Assembly (NCBI RefSeq): GCF_011299615.1
Contig: NZ_CP049861.1
Coordinates: forward strand, 1,736,001-1,800,000
Source: Erysipelothrix sp. HDW6C
GTDB lineage: Bacteria > Bacillota_I > Bacilli_A > Erysipelotrichales > Erysipelotrichaceae
Direction: 5' to 3'
DNA length: 64,000 bases
In this document: positions 47,839 through 56,943 of the stretch, piece after piece
How the letters are laid out: each line of letters starts with the position of its first letter
Position numbering within the stretch: the first letter of the stretch is position 1
Program-made: the position numbers and the translations under genes
Notes under the pieces: model-generated
The model's database searches: none
Told to the model about the DNA's origin: nothing
What the model saw: only the letters and a program-made list of their open reading frames with translations

Positions 47839-48229
47839 AAATACCAAAGTCCTCTTCTTTCTCTTGATTTCCAGCTTCTTCTTTATTATTGCGGCGCTTG
47901 TCTCCAAAGTCTTTAAACCAGGATACGATCGCATCAGAGTGTTTCATTGACATTGAAACCGCCTTGCTTGCGATACCGATCGCTGAATTATTAACCATGT
48001 CGACAGTACCAGAAACATTCTTAAGCGTATTAAGAGGTGCTTCAAGTTGATCCACTGATTTTTGGGTTGAATCAATGACACCGTCGACTTTTTCCAATGT
48101 TACGGGCAGTTTCTTTGTTATGACATAGATACGATAAAGTATCATGGCTACCAAAATTAAACAAACCACACCAACAATGGGAAGTAATACCAAAGAAACA
48201 TTGTGCAAACTCTCTAATAGTGCATCCAT
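47831..48229 (-). CDS. DUF948 (YtxG-like) membrane protein
   Basis: 132 aa. One N-terminal membrane helix (LLPIVGVVCLILVAMILYRI), then a coiled coil, DUF948 layout. The ATG at 48229 follows AGAGGTG; a GTG three codons earlier lies inside that site. Conserved partner of murC and ytxH; function unknown. Confidence 0.8.
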   Translation of the reverse strand: MDALLESLHNVSLVLLPIVGVVCLILVAMILYRIYVITKKLPVTLEKVDGVIDSTQKSVDQLEAPLNTLKNVSGTVDMVNNSAIGIASKAVSMSMKHSDAIVSWFKDFGDKRRNNKEEAGNQEKEEDFGIYE

Positions 48230-48277
48230 TCTATTCACCTCTTCTATCTTTCATTATACTTAGTTCTGAAACTATTT

Positions 48278-49597
48278 TCAATCATTGAAACGTATTTTCA
48301 ATGCATCTTTCAAATCATAAATATCTTTACTGCTCATAAACACGTACACTGCAGGACCCATTGCTTGTAATTTATCCAAATCTTGGTCATTCAAATCAAC
48401 AATCAAACTGCCAGGAATGCGGTCTTGTAGATACGTTATATCAATGTCAATTCCTTCTTCCATATCATCAATACTTGTGAATGGGCATAAGGCAACTTCA
48501 TCAGCAAGTTTGAGTGAATTGGCAAATTCATCCACAAAATAATAGACACGTCCCACACGATGTGGTTTGAAGATAGCAACGATTTTTTTATCTGGGTAAC
48601 GTACGCGTGCAGCTTCTAGAGTTACACGAATTTCCGTTGGATGGTGCGCGTAATCATCAATATAGATATTCTCTGCACCCTCTTCAATCACAAAACGGCG
48701 TTTTGCCCCTTTGAAATTTTGAAGTCCCCGTTCCATATCACCAGCATCAATGCCTTCATGAACTCCAACAGCAATAACAGCAAGTGCATTGAGAATCATA
48801 TGATCGCCAACAATCGGTAAATCAAAGTGTCCAATGAACTCCCCACGGAAGTAAGCATCAAAGAGACTGTGTGTTGTAGTGCGCTCAACATTACGCGCTA
48901 CAAAGTCATTCTTTTCGTCAAACCCATAAGTCCACACCTTGTTATTGAATGTTAAGTCATTGAAATGTGGATCATCGCCCCATACAATGAGGAGTTCCTC
49001 TACATTGGCAGCAAACTCTTCATATGCCGACAAGTAATCTTCAACGGACTTAAAGTAATCAACATGATCAATCTCAAAGTTTGTCATGATTGCTACCTTG
49101 GGATGGTATGCCAAGAAGTGACGTCGGAACTCACACGCCTCAACTGCAAAGTAATCATCGTGATTGTGAAGTTCGCCACGACCATCGCCAATGAGATAGC
49201 CGGTATTCTTCGAATAATCAAGCATGTCCTTAAGAAGCGTCGTTGTGGTTGTTTTACCATGTGAGCCACTCACTGTGATTGTGCGGTGTTCCTTGGTTAG
49301 TTTTCCAAGGTAATCGTGGTAACGATATACTGTAACGGATGGATTAGCATGTGCTGCGACAACTTCTTCATGATCATCACCAAACGCATTTCCAACAATC
49401 ACGGTCATGGAGTCCTTAATGTTTTGTGCATCAAAGGGAAGAATCGGAACATTCAATTCGCGCAATGAGTCTTCAGTAAAAAAGTGACGTTCAATATCAG
49501 AACCGGCAACATCATAGCCAAGATTGATCGCAATTTTGGCTAGTGATGCCATCCCTGTTCCCTTGATTCCTATAAAGAATAGTTGTTCATTATTCAT
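48278..49597 (-). CDS. murC: UDP-N-acetylmuramate--L-alanine ligase
   Basis: 439 aa. N-terminal FIGIKGTGMASLA (UDP-substrate domain), ATP-binding SGSHGKTTTT, then EIDHVDYF and DDYAHHPTEI, all Mur-ligase motifs. Adds the first peptide residue, L-alanine, to UDP-MurNAc. ATG at 49597 with GAGGGG; it overlaps the upstream gene by 8 bp. Confidence 0.95.
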   Translation of the reverse strand: MNNEQLFFIGIKGTGMASLAKIAINLGYDVAGSDIERHFFTEDSLRELNVPILPFDAQNIKDSMTVIVGNAFGDDHEEVVAAHANPSVTVYRYHDYLGKLTKEHRTITVSGSHGKTTTTTLLKDMLDYSKNTGYLIGDGRGELHNHDDYFAVEACEFRRHFLAYHPKVAIMTNFEIDHVDYFKSVEDYLSAYEEFAANVEELLIVWGDDPHFNDLTFNNKVWTYGFDEKNDFVARNVERTTTHSLFDAYFRGEFIGHFDLPIVGDHMILNALAVIAVGVHEGIDAGDMERGLQNFKGAKRRFVIEEGAENIYIDDYAHHPTEIRVTLEAARVRYPDKKIVAIFKPHRVGRVYYFVDEFANSLKLADEVALCPFTSIDDMEEGIDIDITYLQDRIPGSLIVDLNDQDLDKLQAMGPAVYVFMSSKDIYDLKDALKIRFND

Positions 49598-50177
49598 CTT
49601 CAAGCCCCTCTAAGTAGTCATATAATGATACCTGCACTTCTTCACCGGTTCGTTCTGGTGAAAGCATTTCGGTGATATCCAAATCCATGGAAGCATCATT
49701 GAGTGCTACCTCATGATGCGCCTCTTCTTCAACACGACCAAACATTGGGCTGATGACTTGTGTTAAAGGTGCACGACGTTTCGCATCACCATAGGTTTGC
49801 GTTGGTGCAGGCTTCATCGGTTCCTCACCCTCAGGTCCCCCGAAAATCGGGCTAATAATGGCTTGAGGACGGTAGGTGTTTTTCGGTTCTGGCTTTGCCT
49901 CACGGCGTACCTTAGTTTCTTTAACAACCGGATCCTCATCGACATTAATCATCATTGGTTTGCGATCATCCTTGGATTCTACAAACACAATTTTCTCTTC
50001 TGAGAGTGGTTGTGATTTGGGTTCATATTTTGTAGCAATGGCAGGTTCAGCAACGGGTTTTGATGCCACCATTGGTTTGAGTTCAGGAATCTTAAGTTCA
50101 TCCTCGTGTTTTTCAAGTTCTTCTTCAATAATAATTTCTTCTTCTTTAAAAAGAATCGAAGCAAGTTTTTTAAACAT
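49590..50177 (-). CDS. Low-complexity acidic protein with ISPxFG repeats
   Basis: 195 aa, mostly disordered: Glu/Lys/Pro-rich, no membrane segment. Two copies of a short motif, AIISPIFGGPE (about residue 109) and QVISPMFGRVE (about residue 138). These look like linear docking motifs. Located directly before murC where Bacillus has ytpT/sftA (FtsK-like); no FtsK motor is present here. Not recognised; divisome or wall-synthesis adaptor is a guess. Confidence 0.7.
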   Translation of the reverse strand: MFKKLASILFKEEEIIIEEELEKHEDELKIPELKPMVASKPVAEPAIATKYEPKSQPLSEEKIVFVESKDDRKPMMINVDEDPVVKETKVRREAKPEPKNTYRPQAIISPIFGGPEGEEPMKPAPTQTYGDAKRRAPLTQVISPMFGRVEEEAHHEVALNDASMDLDITEMLSPERTGEEVQVSLYDYLEGLEDE

Positions 50178-50881
50178 TATTGATCGCCTCCTTTATTTGG
50201 CACGACAATTTTGTCATCGGGGTGCAATTGATTATAAATATCCAACAAGGTTCCTGTTTCTGGTACCTTGTGGTCAAAGAACTCTTCATGAATTGCTTTA
50301 TAATCGATAATTTCTTTATTTGAGTAGTGAGCAACGACTTTATCCTCGTTGACCTCAGAACTTCGCATGGTAACAAACATGGAATCAACAACATAGTTCA
50401 CATCCACATCGCGTACCACCGCGATCAAACTGATTAATCCATTTTCAAGGACTAAAATCTTTTCTCCTTCTGCCTCAAGTACTGAGAAGATGAAGTTTTG
50501 CTCTTGGTCATTGCGATCAAGATAGGTTCCTTTGTGGCTGAAAACAGTTTGATCTTCAGTAATCTGCGATACAAAGGTATGATTCTTTTCTGCACTCCCA
50601 CTTGCATCATAATACTTTCGGGTGATAATGTCGGAAACATTGAGCGTCATCATCACAGGATAGCCAGCAACTTCCATCAATGTCGAAAGTTGGGTTGTTT
50701 CTTTGATTCCAGTATCTGGGAGTACGTAGTATTTTAGGAATTGTTTGTTTCGGTTTGGTGATGTCACCAAAGGTCTCGATAACGCTTGTTGGATCATTTG
50801 ATCGTAAGTTTTTTGTGAACCACATCCGGTGAGGATGAGTAATGATACCAACGCGATCGCTATGAACTTACGCAACAACAT
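50177..50881 (-). CDS. Predicted lipoprotein of unknown function
   Basis: About 234 aa. Signal peptide with lipobox LTGC (Cys20). The rest is a soluble domain with no family I recognise (FLKYYVLPDTGI..., DVNYVVDSMFVTMRSSEV). Start is uncertain: ATG 50881, GTG 50884 or TTG just after; the region overlaps the end of the peptidase gene. Stop and next start overlap as TAATG. Confidence 0.7.
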   Translation of the reverse strand: MLLRKFIAIALVSLLILTGCGSQKTYDQMIQQALSRPLVTSPNRNKQFLKYYVLPDTGIKETTQLSTLMEVAGYPVMMTLNVSDIITRKYYDASGSAEKNHTFVSQITEDQTVFSHKGTYLDRNDQEQNFIFSVLEAEGEKILVLENGLISLIAVVRDVDVNYVVDSMFVTMRSSEVNEDKVVAHYSNKEIIDYKAIHEEFFDHKVPETGTLLDIYNQLHPDDKIVVPNKGGDQ

Positions 50882-51935
50882 CACCCCATGTCTTCATATC
50901 GATAAAGTGAATCAAGGCCTCTTTAGCCGCAAGATAATCATCTGTATCCAATATTGAGCTTGCTGTATGAATATTGCGAGCACACAAGCAACATGTCAAT
51001 GTCTTGATACCTTCATTTGACTTGTGAACGATACCGGCATCTGTTCCCCCTGGAGAGAAGTAATACTGATGTTTGATATCATGTGCTTCACAAATATCGG
51101 CAAATTTATAAATAAGGTCTTTGGTCGCAATCATACTTCCATCCATAACACGAATTAAGACACCCTCACCCAACTTACCAATAGCATCTGTTGCCATTGC
51201 ATCATTGGCTGGGGAACAATCTAAGATGATCGCTAAATCTGGTTTTACCATTTGCGCAACGGTTTGGGCCCCACGTAAACCAACTTCTTCTTGGACACTG
51301 GCGCCAACATACAAATCATAATCAAGTTCTTGGTCTTTAAGTGCAGCAAGAAGATCCAGTCCCATGACACAACCATAACGGTTATCAAATGCTTTGGCTA
51401 ACAAGCGTTTTCCACCATTCAAGACTTGGAACCCACCATCAACAATAACCATATCTCCTGGTTGAATTCCCATTGCTTTTGCATCCGCTTGGTCAATAGC
51501 ACCAACATCCACAAGCATTTGAGGGATTTCCATCGGTTTAGCACGCTCTTCTGCGGAAAGCATATGCGGCGGAATGCTGCCAATTGTACCGTTGAGTACA
51601 TCGCCTTTACGTGTCGTTACACGAACACGATGGGCTAAAAGTGTTTGACTAAACCAACCCCCAACAGGATGCAATTTAAGGACACCTGTTTTTGTAATTT
51701 CTTTGACCAAGAAACCAACTTCGTCCATATGGCCTAAAACCAATACTTTCTTAGCATTGGCTTTTTTTGATTTTCTTACAGCAAGAATGCTGCCTAAATT
51801 GTCTTGAATAATTTCATCAACACCCAGCTTTTCGTACTCACTGCGTAAGTAACGTGCCACTGCATGTTCATGCCCACTCACTCCATCTAATTGGGTTAAT
51901 GTTTCAAACCATGTTAACTGTTGTTTATTTAACAT
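50868..51935 (-). CDS. M42-family metallo-aminopeptidase
   Basis: 355 aa from ATG 51935 with GGAGGA; the longer open frame upstream is inside trmB. M42/YtoP-type motifs: GHMDEVGF, KAFDNRYG, VQEEVGLRGA with the catalytic Glu, LDCSPAND and a late GGTDAG. Cobalt/zinc exopeptidase (glutamyl aminopeptidase type) or endoglucanase M homologue. Overlaps trmB by 11 bp. Confidence 0.9.
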   Translation of the reverse strand: MLNKQQLTWFETLTQLDGVSGHEHAVARYLRSEYEKLGVDEIIQDNLGSILAVRKSKKANAKKVLVLGHMDEVGFLVKEITKTGVLKLHPVGGWFSQTLLAHRVRVTTRKGDVLNGTIGSIPPHMLSAEERAKPMEIPQMLVDVGAIDQADAKAMGIQPGDMVIVDGGFQVLNGGKRLLAKAFDNRYGCVMGLDLLAALKDQELDYDLYVGASVQEEVGLRGAQTVAQMVKPDLAIILDCSPANDAMATDAIGKLGEGVLIRVMDGSMIATKDLIYKFADICEAHDIKHQYYFSPGGTDAGIVHKSNEGIKTLTCCLCARNIHTASSILDTDDYLAAKEALIHFIDMKTWGDVVA

Positions 51936-52566
51936 CTTTTTTCCTCCACACCGCTCTGAATATGGGCTGTCCCAATTCATGAAATTTTCGTTCATATTCT
52001 GTAAATGGATCCTCATGGTCTTGAGCACGGAAATCAACATGTGCTTCAACCAATTCGAACTTATGCTGACCGACGCTGACAAGTGAATAGTTAAACAATC
52101 CCACATTATCAGTTTTCATGTGAATCTCACCCGTATCGGTCAGTACATCATAATAGTCATCCAACTTCGTTTTGTATGTCAATCGACGCTTCTCATGACG
52201 TGTTTTTTTCCAAGGATCGCTAAAATTTAAATGGATGATATCCACTTCACCATTCGCAAACATATCCGAAAGCTTTTCGGCATCACCAAAGATGAACCGT
52301 TTGCGATCACCGGGGTGTTCTTCAAGCTTCTTCAATGCAATTGAACTTGCTGTATAATCACGCTCCATAGCAACAACTGCGCGCTCTGGATACATGGCAC
52401 TCAGTTGATGCCAATAATCCCCTTTTCCTGCCCCAATCTCGACATGCATAATCGGAGCATCTAAATCGTGTTTCCAATTGCCTTTAATGGCCTCATAATC
52501 ACTTACTAAATAATTCGAAAAGGTCTCAAAAATTTCTGAGCTCCAATCTTTTTTACGTAATCTCAT
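51925..52566 (-). CDS. trmB: tRNA (guanine46-N7)-methyltransferase
   Basis: 213 aa. HVEIGAGKGDYW is the SAM site, IHLNFSDPWKKTRHEKRRLT the substrate loop, and FTEYERKFHELGQPIF the conserved C terminus. Makes m7G46 in tRNA. First gene of the minus-strand run that ends with ccpA; divergent from tmcAL. Start behind GAGGTAG. Confidence 0.95.
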   Translation of the reverse strand: MRLRKKDWSSEIFETFSNYLVSDYEAIKGNWKHDLDAPIMHVEIGAGKGDYWHQLSAMYPERAVVAMERDYTASSIALKKLEEHPGDRKRFIFGDAEKLSDMFANGEVDIIHLNFSDPWKKTRHEKRRLTYKTKLDDYYDVLTDTGEIHMKTDNVGLFNYSLVSVGQHKFELVEAHVDFRAQDHEDPFTEYERKFHELGQPIFRAVWRKKDVK

Positions 52567-52646
52567 AAATCTACCTCATTTGTACTCCTATTGTACCACG
52601 CTTACATTAGTTTTACGTGACTTTTTACATTATTTTCATTAATCTG

Positions 52647-52655
52647 TGGTAAAAT
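52647..52655 (+). promoter_or_regulatory. Extended -10 giving a leaderless tmcAL mRNA
   Basis: TGG-TAAAAT, then ACATCT, then ATG. Predicted start is the A of the ATG; no Shine-Dalgarno present. Confidence 0.6.
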
Positions 52656-52661
52656 ACATCT

Positions 52662-53720
52662 ATGAAAAAAAGACCAGCAATTACCGGCATTGTTGTCGAA
52701 TACAATCCTTTCCATAATGGGCATATCTATCACATTCAAAAGGCACGTGAAATCAGCCAGTGTGATGTTTTAATTGCCGTCATGTCACCACATTTTGTAC
52801 AACGTGGTGAGCCTGCATTTATTGACAAATGGGCACGCACTGAAGCTGCATTGAATCACGGCGTAGACATTGTGATTGAACTTCCGACTTACTTCGCTTT
52901 ACAAAGTGCTGACTACTTTGCGAAAGCCAGTGTTGAACTGCTGAATATCATGCACGTGGACACGCTTGTTTTCGGATCTGAGAGCAATGATTTGGATACC
53001 ATTCGCAATGCCTTTTCATTCCAACCCGAAGTTGGCCGAAGTTATGCACATCAAATGGGTGGTGCTGTCTTATCCAACGATATTCTCGGCTATCAATACA
53101 TCCAAACTGCACAAGCACTTGGTATAAAAGCCATCCCCATTCAACGAACCAACGGCTATCACGATACGTCAGTCGAGGCCGCAATTGCAAGCGCGACTTC
53201 GATCCGCCTTAACCATCGTGTCCGTGATGTATCACATACAACACCTTTAAACTTGGATGCAATAACAACCCATGATATTTCCGAATATGAAACATTGATT
53301 CGCTACGCATTAAAAACCAAAACACGCGCTCACTTGCAGTCCATTTTACTAGTTGATGAAGGCATCGAGAATCTCTTGGTTAAACATTCCAACCTCCCAC
53401 TCGGTGCATTGATTGCCACATGCACCTCAAAACGTTATACAACATCACGCATCCAGCGAACGCTCATGAATATTCTTTTGGACATTAAGAAGGATGATGT
53501 GAAACCCCCTGCTCAAGCTCGGGTGTTAGGTATGAATATGCGCGGACAAGCGTATCTTAAAGATATAAAAAACGATGCCAACTATGTGACATCGTTTAAA
53601 CAATATGATTTAAAAGACCTTGAACTCAAAGCAACCACTATCTATGGCATGGTCAAGGATAACAAGACCATGAATGCCTTAATTCAAGACGAAATCTCAA
53701 AACTCATCCTTAAAAGGTGA
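52662..53720 (+). CDS. tmcAL: tRNA(Met) cytidine acetate ligase
   Basis: 352 aa. Nucleotidyltransferase motif GIVVEYNPFHNGH at the N terminus and SATSIR in the middle. TmcAL (YlbM) activates acetate with ATP to form ac4C34 on elongator tRNA-Met. Its last 11 bp overlap the convergent metK, with a terminator inside the overlap. Confidence 0.92.
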   Translation: MKKRPAITGIVVEYNPFHNGHIYHIQKAREISQCDVLIAVMSPHFVQRGEPAFIDKWARTEAALNHGVDIVIELPTYFALQSADYFAKASVELLNIMHVDTLVFGSESNDLDTIRNAFSFQPEVGRSYAHQMGGAVLSNDILGYQYIQTAQALGIKAIPIQRTNGYHDTSVEAAIASATSIRLNHRVRDVSHTTPLNLDAITTHDISEYETLIRYALKTKTRAHLQSILLVDEGIENLLVKHSNLPLGALIATCTSKRYTTSRIQRTLMNILLDIKKDDVKPPAQARVLGMNMRGQAYLKDIKNDANYVTSFKQYDLKDLELKATTIYGMVKDNKTMNALIQDEISKLILKR

Positions 53721-53728
53721 GTTTTTTT
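53699..53728. terminator. Terminator inside the tmcAL/metK 3' overlap
   Basis: 10-bp stem with one wobble (53699-53708 / 53716-53725), 7-nt loop, T run on the plus strand; arms are coding sequence of both genes. On the minus strand the tract is shorter. Confidence 0.8.
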
Positions 53729-54804
53729 ATCGTTTCCCATGGAAATCCATCGCGACCGAATGCTCCGAAGTTTGCACTCTCACGATAAATCGGACGTAAT
53801 AAATCAAGTTCCTTGATGATATTACCAACTTTAAAGTTGAAATTATTCTTAATAATTTCTAAGATTTCCGATTCAGGACGCTTGTGTGTTCCGAATGTAT
53901 CAATGTGAATGGATAAGGGGTCGGATAAACCAATCGCATAGCTCAATTGAATTTCAATCTTATCTGCCAAACCAGCAGCAACCACAGATTTCGCAACATA
54001 GCGACTGTAGTATGCAGCAGAGCGATCAACTTTTGATGGATCTTTCGAACTAAAGCAACCACCACCAATACGACCGACACCCCCATAGGTATCGACAACT
54101 ATTTTACGACCTGTTGTTCCAGAGTCACTAAAGGGTCCGGCAATACTAAACTCGCCACTTGGATTGATGATGTAACGTGTTTCTTCTGTCAGCCATTTTG
54201 GGTCAATGACAGGTTTAATCACGTGCTCCATAATTGTTTCGCGAATTTCTTCAGCACTGTGACCTGGCATATGCGAAGCACTCACAAGAACGGTATGTAC
54301 GAAGACGGGTTTTCCATCTTTGTAGGCTACAGTGACTTGTGTTTTTCCATCCGGCAAAAGCCACGTAATATCACGTTTCACATCACTCAACTGCTTCGAT
54401 AGTTTGTGGGCCAACTCAATAGGGAGTGGCATGTAACTTTCAGTTTCGTTGGTTGCATATCCAAACATAATCCCTTGATCACCTGCACCTACATTTTCCT
54501 CGGATGTAACAGCATGATTGATTTGTGCGGATTGTTTGTTTACTTTAACCAACACCTCATAATTTTCAGTATAACCAATATCAGCAATGACATTTTTTGC
54601 GATTGCGGCATAATCGAGAACAGCCGTGGTATTCGCCTCACCGTATACCAACACAAAGTCGTCCTTAATTGTTGCTTCTACCGCCATCTTAGCATGCACA
54701 TCTTCTGACAACGCAGCATCCAAGATTGCATCCGCAATCTGATCACACATCTTATCTGGGTGACCATCCGTCACACTTTCCGATGTAAAATAAATAAATT
54801 CCAT
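53710..54804 (-). CDS. metK: S-adenosylmethionine synthetase
   Basis: 364 aa, slightly short (usual 380-400). SESVTDGHPDK at the N terminus, GAGDQGIMFGYA, GGGCFSSKDPSKVDRS and the C-terminal FGRDGFPWE. Makes SAM from methionine and ATP. Preceded by a SAM-type riboswitch with terminator, so it should be repressed by its own product. Start behind GAGGC. Confidence 0.95.
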   Translation of the reverse strand: MEFIYFTSESVTDGHPDKMCDQIADAILDAALSEDVHAKMAVEATIKDDFVLVYGEANTTAVLDYAAIAKNVIADIGYTENYEVLVKVNKQSAQINHAVTSEENVGAGDQGIMFGYATNETESYMPLPIELAHKLSKQLSDVKRDITWLLPDGKTQVTVAYKDGKPVFVHTVLVSASHMPGHSAEEIRETIMEHVIKPVIDPKWLTEETRYIINPSGEFSIAGPFSDSGTTGRKIVVDTYGGVGRIGGGCFSSKDPSKVDRSAAYYSRYVAKSVVAAGLADKIEIQLSYAIGLSDPLSIHIDTFGTHKRPESEILEIIKNNFNFKVGNIIKELDLLRPIYRESANFGAFGRDGFPWETIKKLTF

Positions 54805-54833
54805 AATAATACTAGCCTCTTTTCTAACGACAT

Positions 54834-54971
54834 AAAAAAAATCCTAGCAACAACACTAAGACTCATCAAACCACGTATGATAGCTTATCGTTGTTAGCTG
54901 TACCACCTTACGCAATATCGCAGGTTGGCTTGAGGTCAATGAGCTAACCCTCTACCTCAATTCTTGATAAT
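54834..54971 (-). promoter_or_regulatory. SAM-clan riboswitch before metK, P4-less
   Basis: Minus strand: P1 TTATC (54966-54970) with GATAA (54885-54889), then AAGAAT-TGAGGTAGAGGG typical of S-box P2, loop GTTAGC (54943-54948) perfectly complementary to GCTAAC (54893-54898) for the pseudoknot, P3 ACCTGCG / CGTAAGGT. After GCTAAC the 3' P1 strand follows at once, so no P4. Terminator stem AGTCTTAG / CTAGGATT (54856-54863 / 54840-54847) then eight T; AACAAC of the aptamer can pair with GTTGTT in the terminator loop as antiterminator. Confidence 0.72.
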
Positions 54972-55067
54972 CGTGCCTACATCATATGATAAACTGTCAA
55001 AAAATGCAAGAAGATGTTATAGTATTTTGCAGGTAGGGTGTATGCGTCACCCTAGAAATGAGGCCTT

Positions 55068-55685
55068 ATGAATCACTTGGATAAAATCATCAATGCATTA
55101 AGCGAAACATATGATACTGCAACTGAAATTGCATTTGAAAAAGCACTTCGAGATGCCATGCTTTATCGTATCGACGACTTTGCAATCACACCCCCAGACA
55201 ACGACACCTTCATCCCCTTGTTCACTAACGAATTGGAAGCAGAAGCAATGGGAGTTTGTGCCCCCATATATGTAACATATCTCAAAGATGTGCAATTCAG
55301 TGATGACCAAGCTTTAGTCATCAACCCGATGAATCAGGCAATAACCTTGGATGCATATGCAGTGGATGCCATTTTGGATGTTGATGTTCAAACTGAAATT
55401 ACAACTCCCGACAACACATCGCTATCCTTCTTGTTCTTTGTGAAACCATTGCTTGAAGATACCCCCACAATTGTTGCAGCATATCTTGCAAAACTTGTCA
55501 CTGGGCGCAGATCATCTTTGGCACTTGTGCTTGAGGGAATCGCCAACGATGAAACAGTCATCCGCTCCCTTGTAGATCGGATTGCACCACATTTCCCCAA
55601 AGGCACACACTGTGATGTCTTTACCCATCACGATACAACAGGACAGACTATCATTAAAAGTATGAAACCTTTTTATAAAAAATGA
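55068..55685 (+). CDS. SseB-like protein, function unknown
   Basis: 205 aa, soluble. The segment FIPLFTNELEAEAMG with the following beta strands and VINPMNQAITLD resembles the SseB N-terminal domain; the C-terminal half (KLVTGRRSSLALVLEG...) is unassigned. Own unit: GAGGCC precedes the ATG, a weak GAGC-TGCG-GCTC-T6 terminator follows at 55717-55734. Function unknown. Confidence 0.6.
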   Translation: MNHLDKIINALSETYDTATEIAFEKALRDAMLYRIDDFAITPPDNDTFIPLFTNELEAEAMGVCAPIYVTYLKDVQFSDDQALVINPMNQAITLDAYAVDAILDVDVQTEITTPDNTSLSFLFFVKPLLEDTPTIVAAYLAKLVTGRRSSLALVLEGIANDETVIRSLVDRIAPHFPKGTHCDVFTHHDTTGQTIIKSMKPFYKK

Positions 55686-55716
55686 AATTGGTCTGATTGC
55701 TTGACCAAAACTCATG

Positions 55717-55734
55717 GAGCTGCGGCTCTTTTTT
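55717..55734 (+). terminator. Weak terminator after the SseB-like gene
   Basis: Short stem GAGC / GCTC (55717-55720 / 55725-55728), four-base loop, six T. Low stem stability. Confidence 0.5.
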
Positions 55735-55884
55735 AATGTTCTCGCAAGCATTCTGAGACCACCACCCTACTCTTAGTACGATGTGCATTTTAGTCTTTTG
55801 GCAATTGTTAGACAAAATTAGATGTTCATTTTTCGGATATGATCCCCATTGATTTAGCGTATACTAATCGTAAGAGGTGATTTC

Positions 55885-56943
55885 ATGGAAATAAACGAAA
55901 AAGACAAAGTACGTTTCTATCAAGCGTTTGTAGAAAGAGACAGCGCGTATGACGGCATGTTTTTCGCAGGTATCAAAACTACGGGAATCTTTTGTCATGC
56001 AACATGTCCCGCTCGAAAAGCAAAGTTTGAAAACTGTGAGTTCTTCAGCAAAGCCGAATCTGCCTTATTGGCGGGGTATAGACCCTGCAAAAAATGCAAC
56101 CCTTTGACGTATCCACAAGAACTGCCATCTGAAGTAACGCATCTTGTTTCGGTTATCGAAGTAGATCCCGCGAAACACTGGAATGATCGTGATTTTGAAG
56201 AACTAGGAATCCATTCCGCAACAGCACGACGGTTGTTTAAGAAGCATTATGGCATGACTTTTGTTCAATACGCCCGTGCTCGTCGGATGGGCTTCGCACA
56301 CGACGGCATTCGTAAGGGGCAAAGTGTCATCAACAAACAATTAGATAGTGGTTATGAATCGTCCAGTGGATTCCATGATGCTTTCGCAAAGGTCATCGGA
56401 ACGGCTCCAACTCAATCAAAAACACGCCATATCCTTTATTTTGAATGGATTGATACCCCACTGGGCCCCATGCTTAGCATCGCCGATAATTCATCGCTAT
56501 TCTTGCTTGAGTTTGCAGATCGCGACGGTCTAGAAGATGAAATTCAATCTTTAAAGGATAAAGGGAACACGCAGATTGTCCCCGGAAGAAACCCTGTTAT
56601 TGTACAAATCACGAATGAGTTACATGATTATTTCGCAGGAACTTTATCACATTTTAAGACACCACTTCACCTTGGCGGAACCCCCTTCCAAAACACGGTG
56701 TGGGAACACCTCCAAGCCATCCCCTACGGGAGCACACAAACCTACAAACAACTTGCAAACACACTTGACATGCCCAACAGTTCAAGGGCCATAGGCAATG
56801 CAAACAGCAACAATCAACTCGCCATTATCATTCCTTGCCATCGCATCGTGAAGGCAAATGGCGAAGTTGGCGGTTACAGTGGCAATGTTGACCGCAAAGC
56901 ATGGTTAATCAACCATGAAGCACACGCCATGAAAGGAAGATGA
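55885..56943 (+). CDS. ada: Ada: DNA repair methyltransferase and transcription activator
   Basis: 352 aa, full-length three-part Ada. Zinc/phosphotriester domain with Cys37, Cys41, Cys68 and Cys71; AraC-type HTH (about 95-175); C-terminal O6-alkylguanine transferase with PCHRIV catalytic Cys. It accepts methyl groups from DNA, then activates the alkylation response. -10 TATACT and AGAGGTG precede the ATG. Overlaps the acetyltransferase gene by 4 bp. Confidence 0.93.
   Translation: MEINEKDKVRFYQAFVERDSAYDGMFFAGIKTTGIFCHATCPARKAKFENCEFFSKAESALLAGYRPCKKCNPLTYPQELPSEVTHLVSVIEVDPAKHWNDRDFEELGIHSATARRLFKKHYGMTFVQYARARRMGFAHDGIRKGQSVINKQLDSGYESSSGFHDAFAKVIGTAPTQSKTRHILYFEWIDTPLGPMLSIADNSSLFLLEFADRDGLEDEIQSLKDKGNTQIVPGRNPVIVQITNELHDYFAGTLSHFKTPLHLGGTPFQNTVWEHLQAIPYGSTQTYKQLANTLDMPNSSRAIGNANSNNQLAIIIPCHRIVKANGEVGGYSGNVDRKAWLINHEAHAMKGR

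Noticed and set aside
54893-54915. T-box-like string (AAGGTGGTAC) in the metK leader
   Set aside because: The rest fits a SAM aptamer (P1, P2, pseudoknot, P3) and the gene is metK; no T-box specifier stem or full antiterminator seen.
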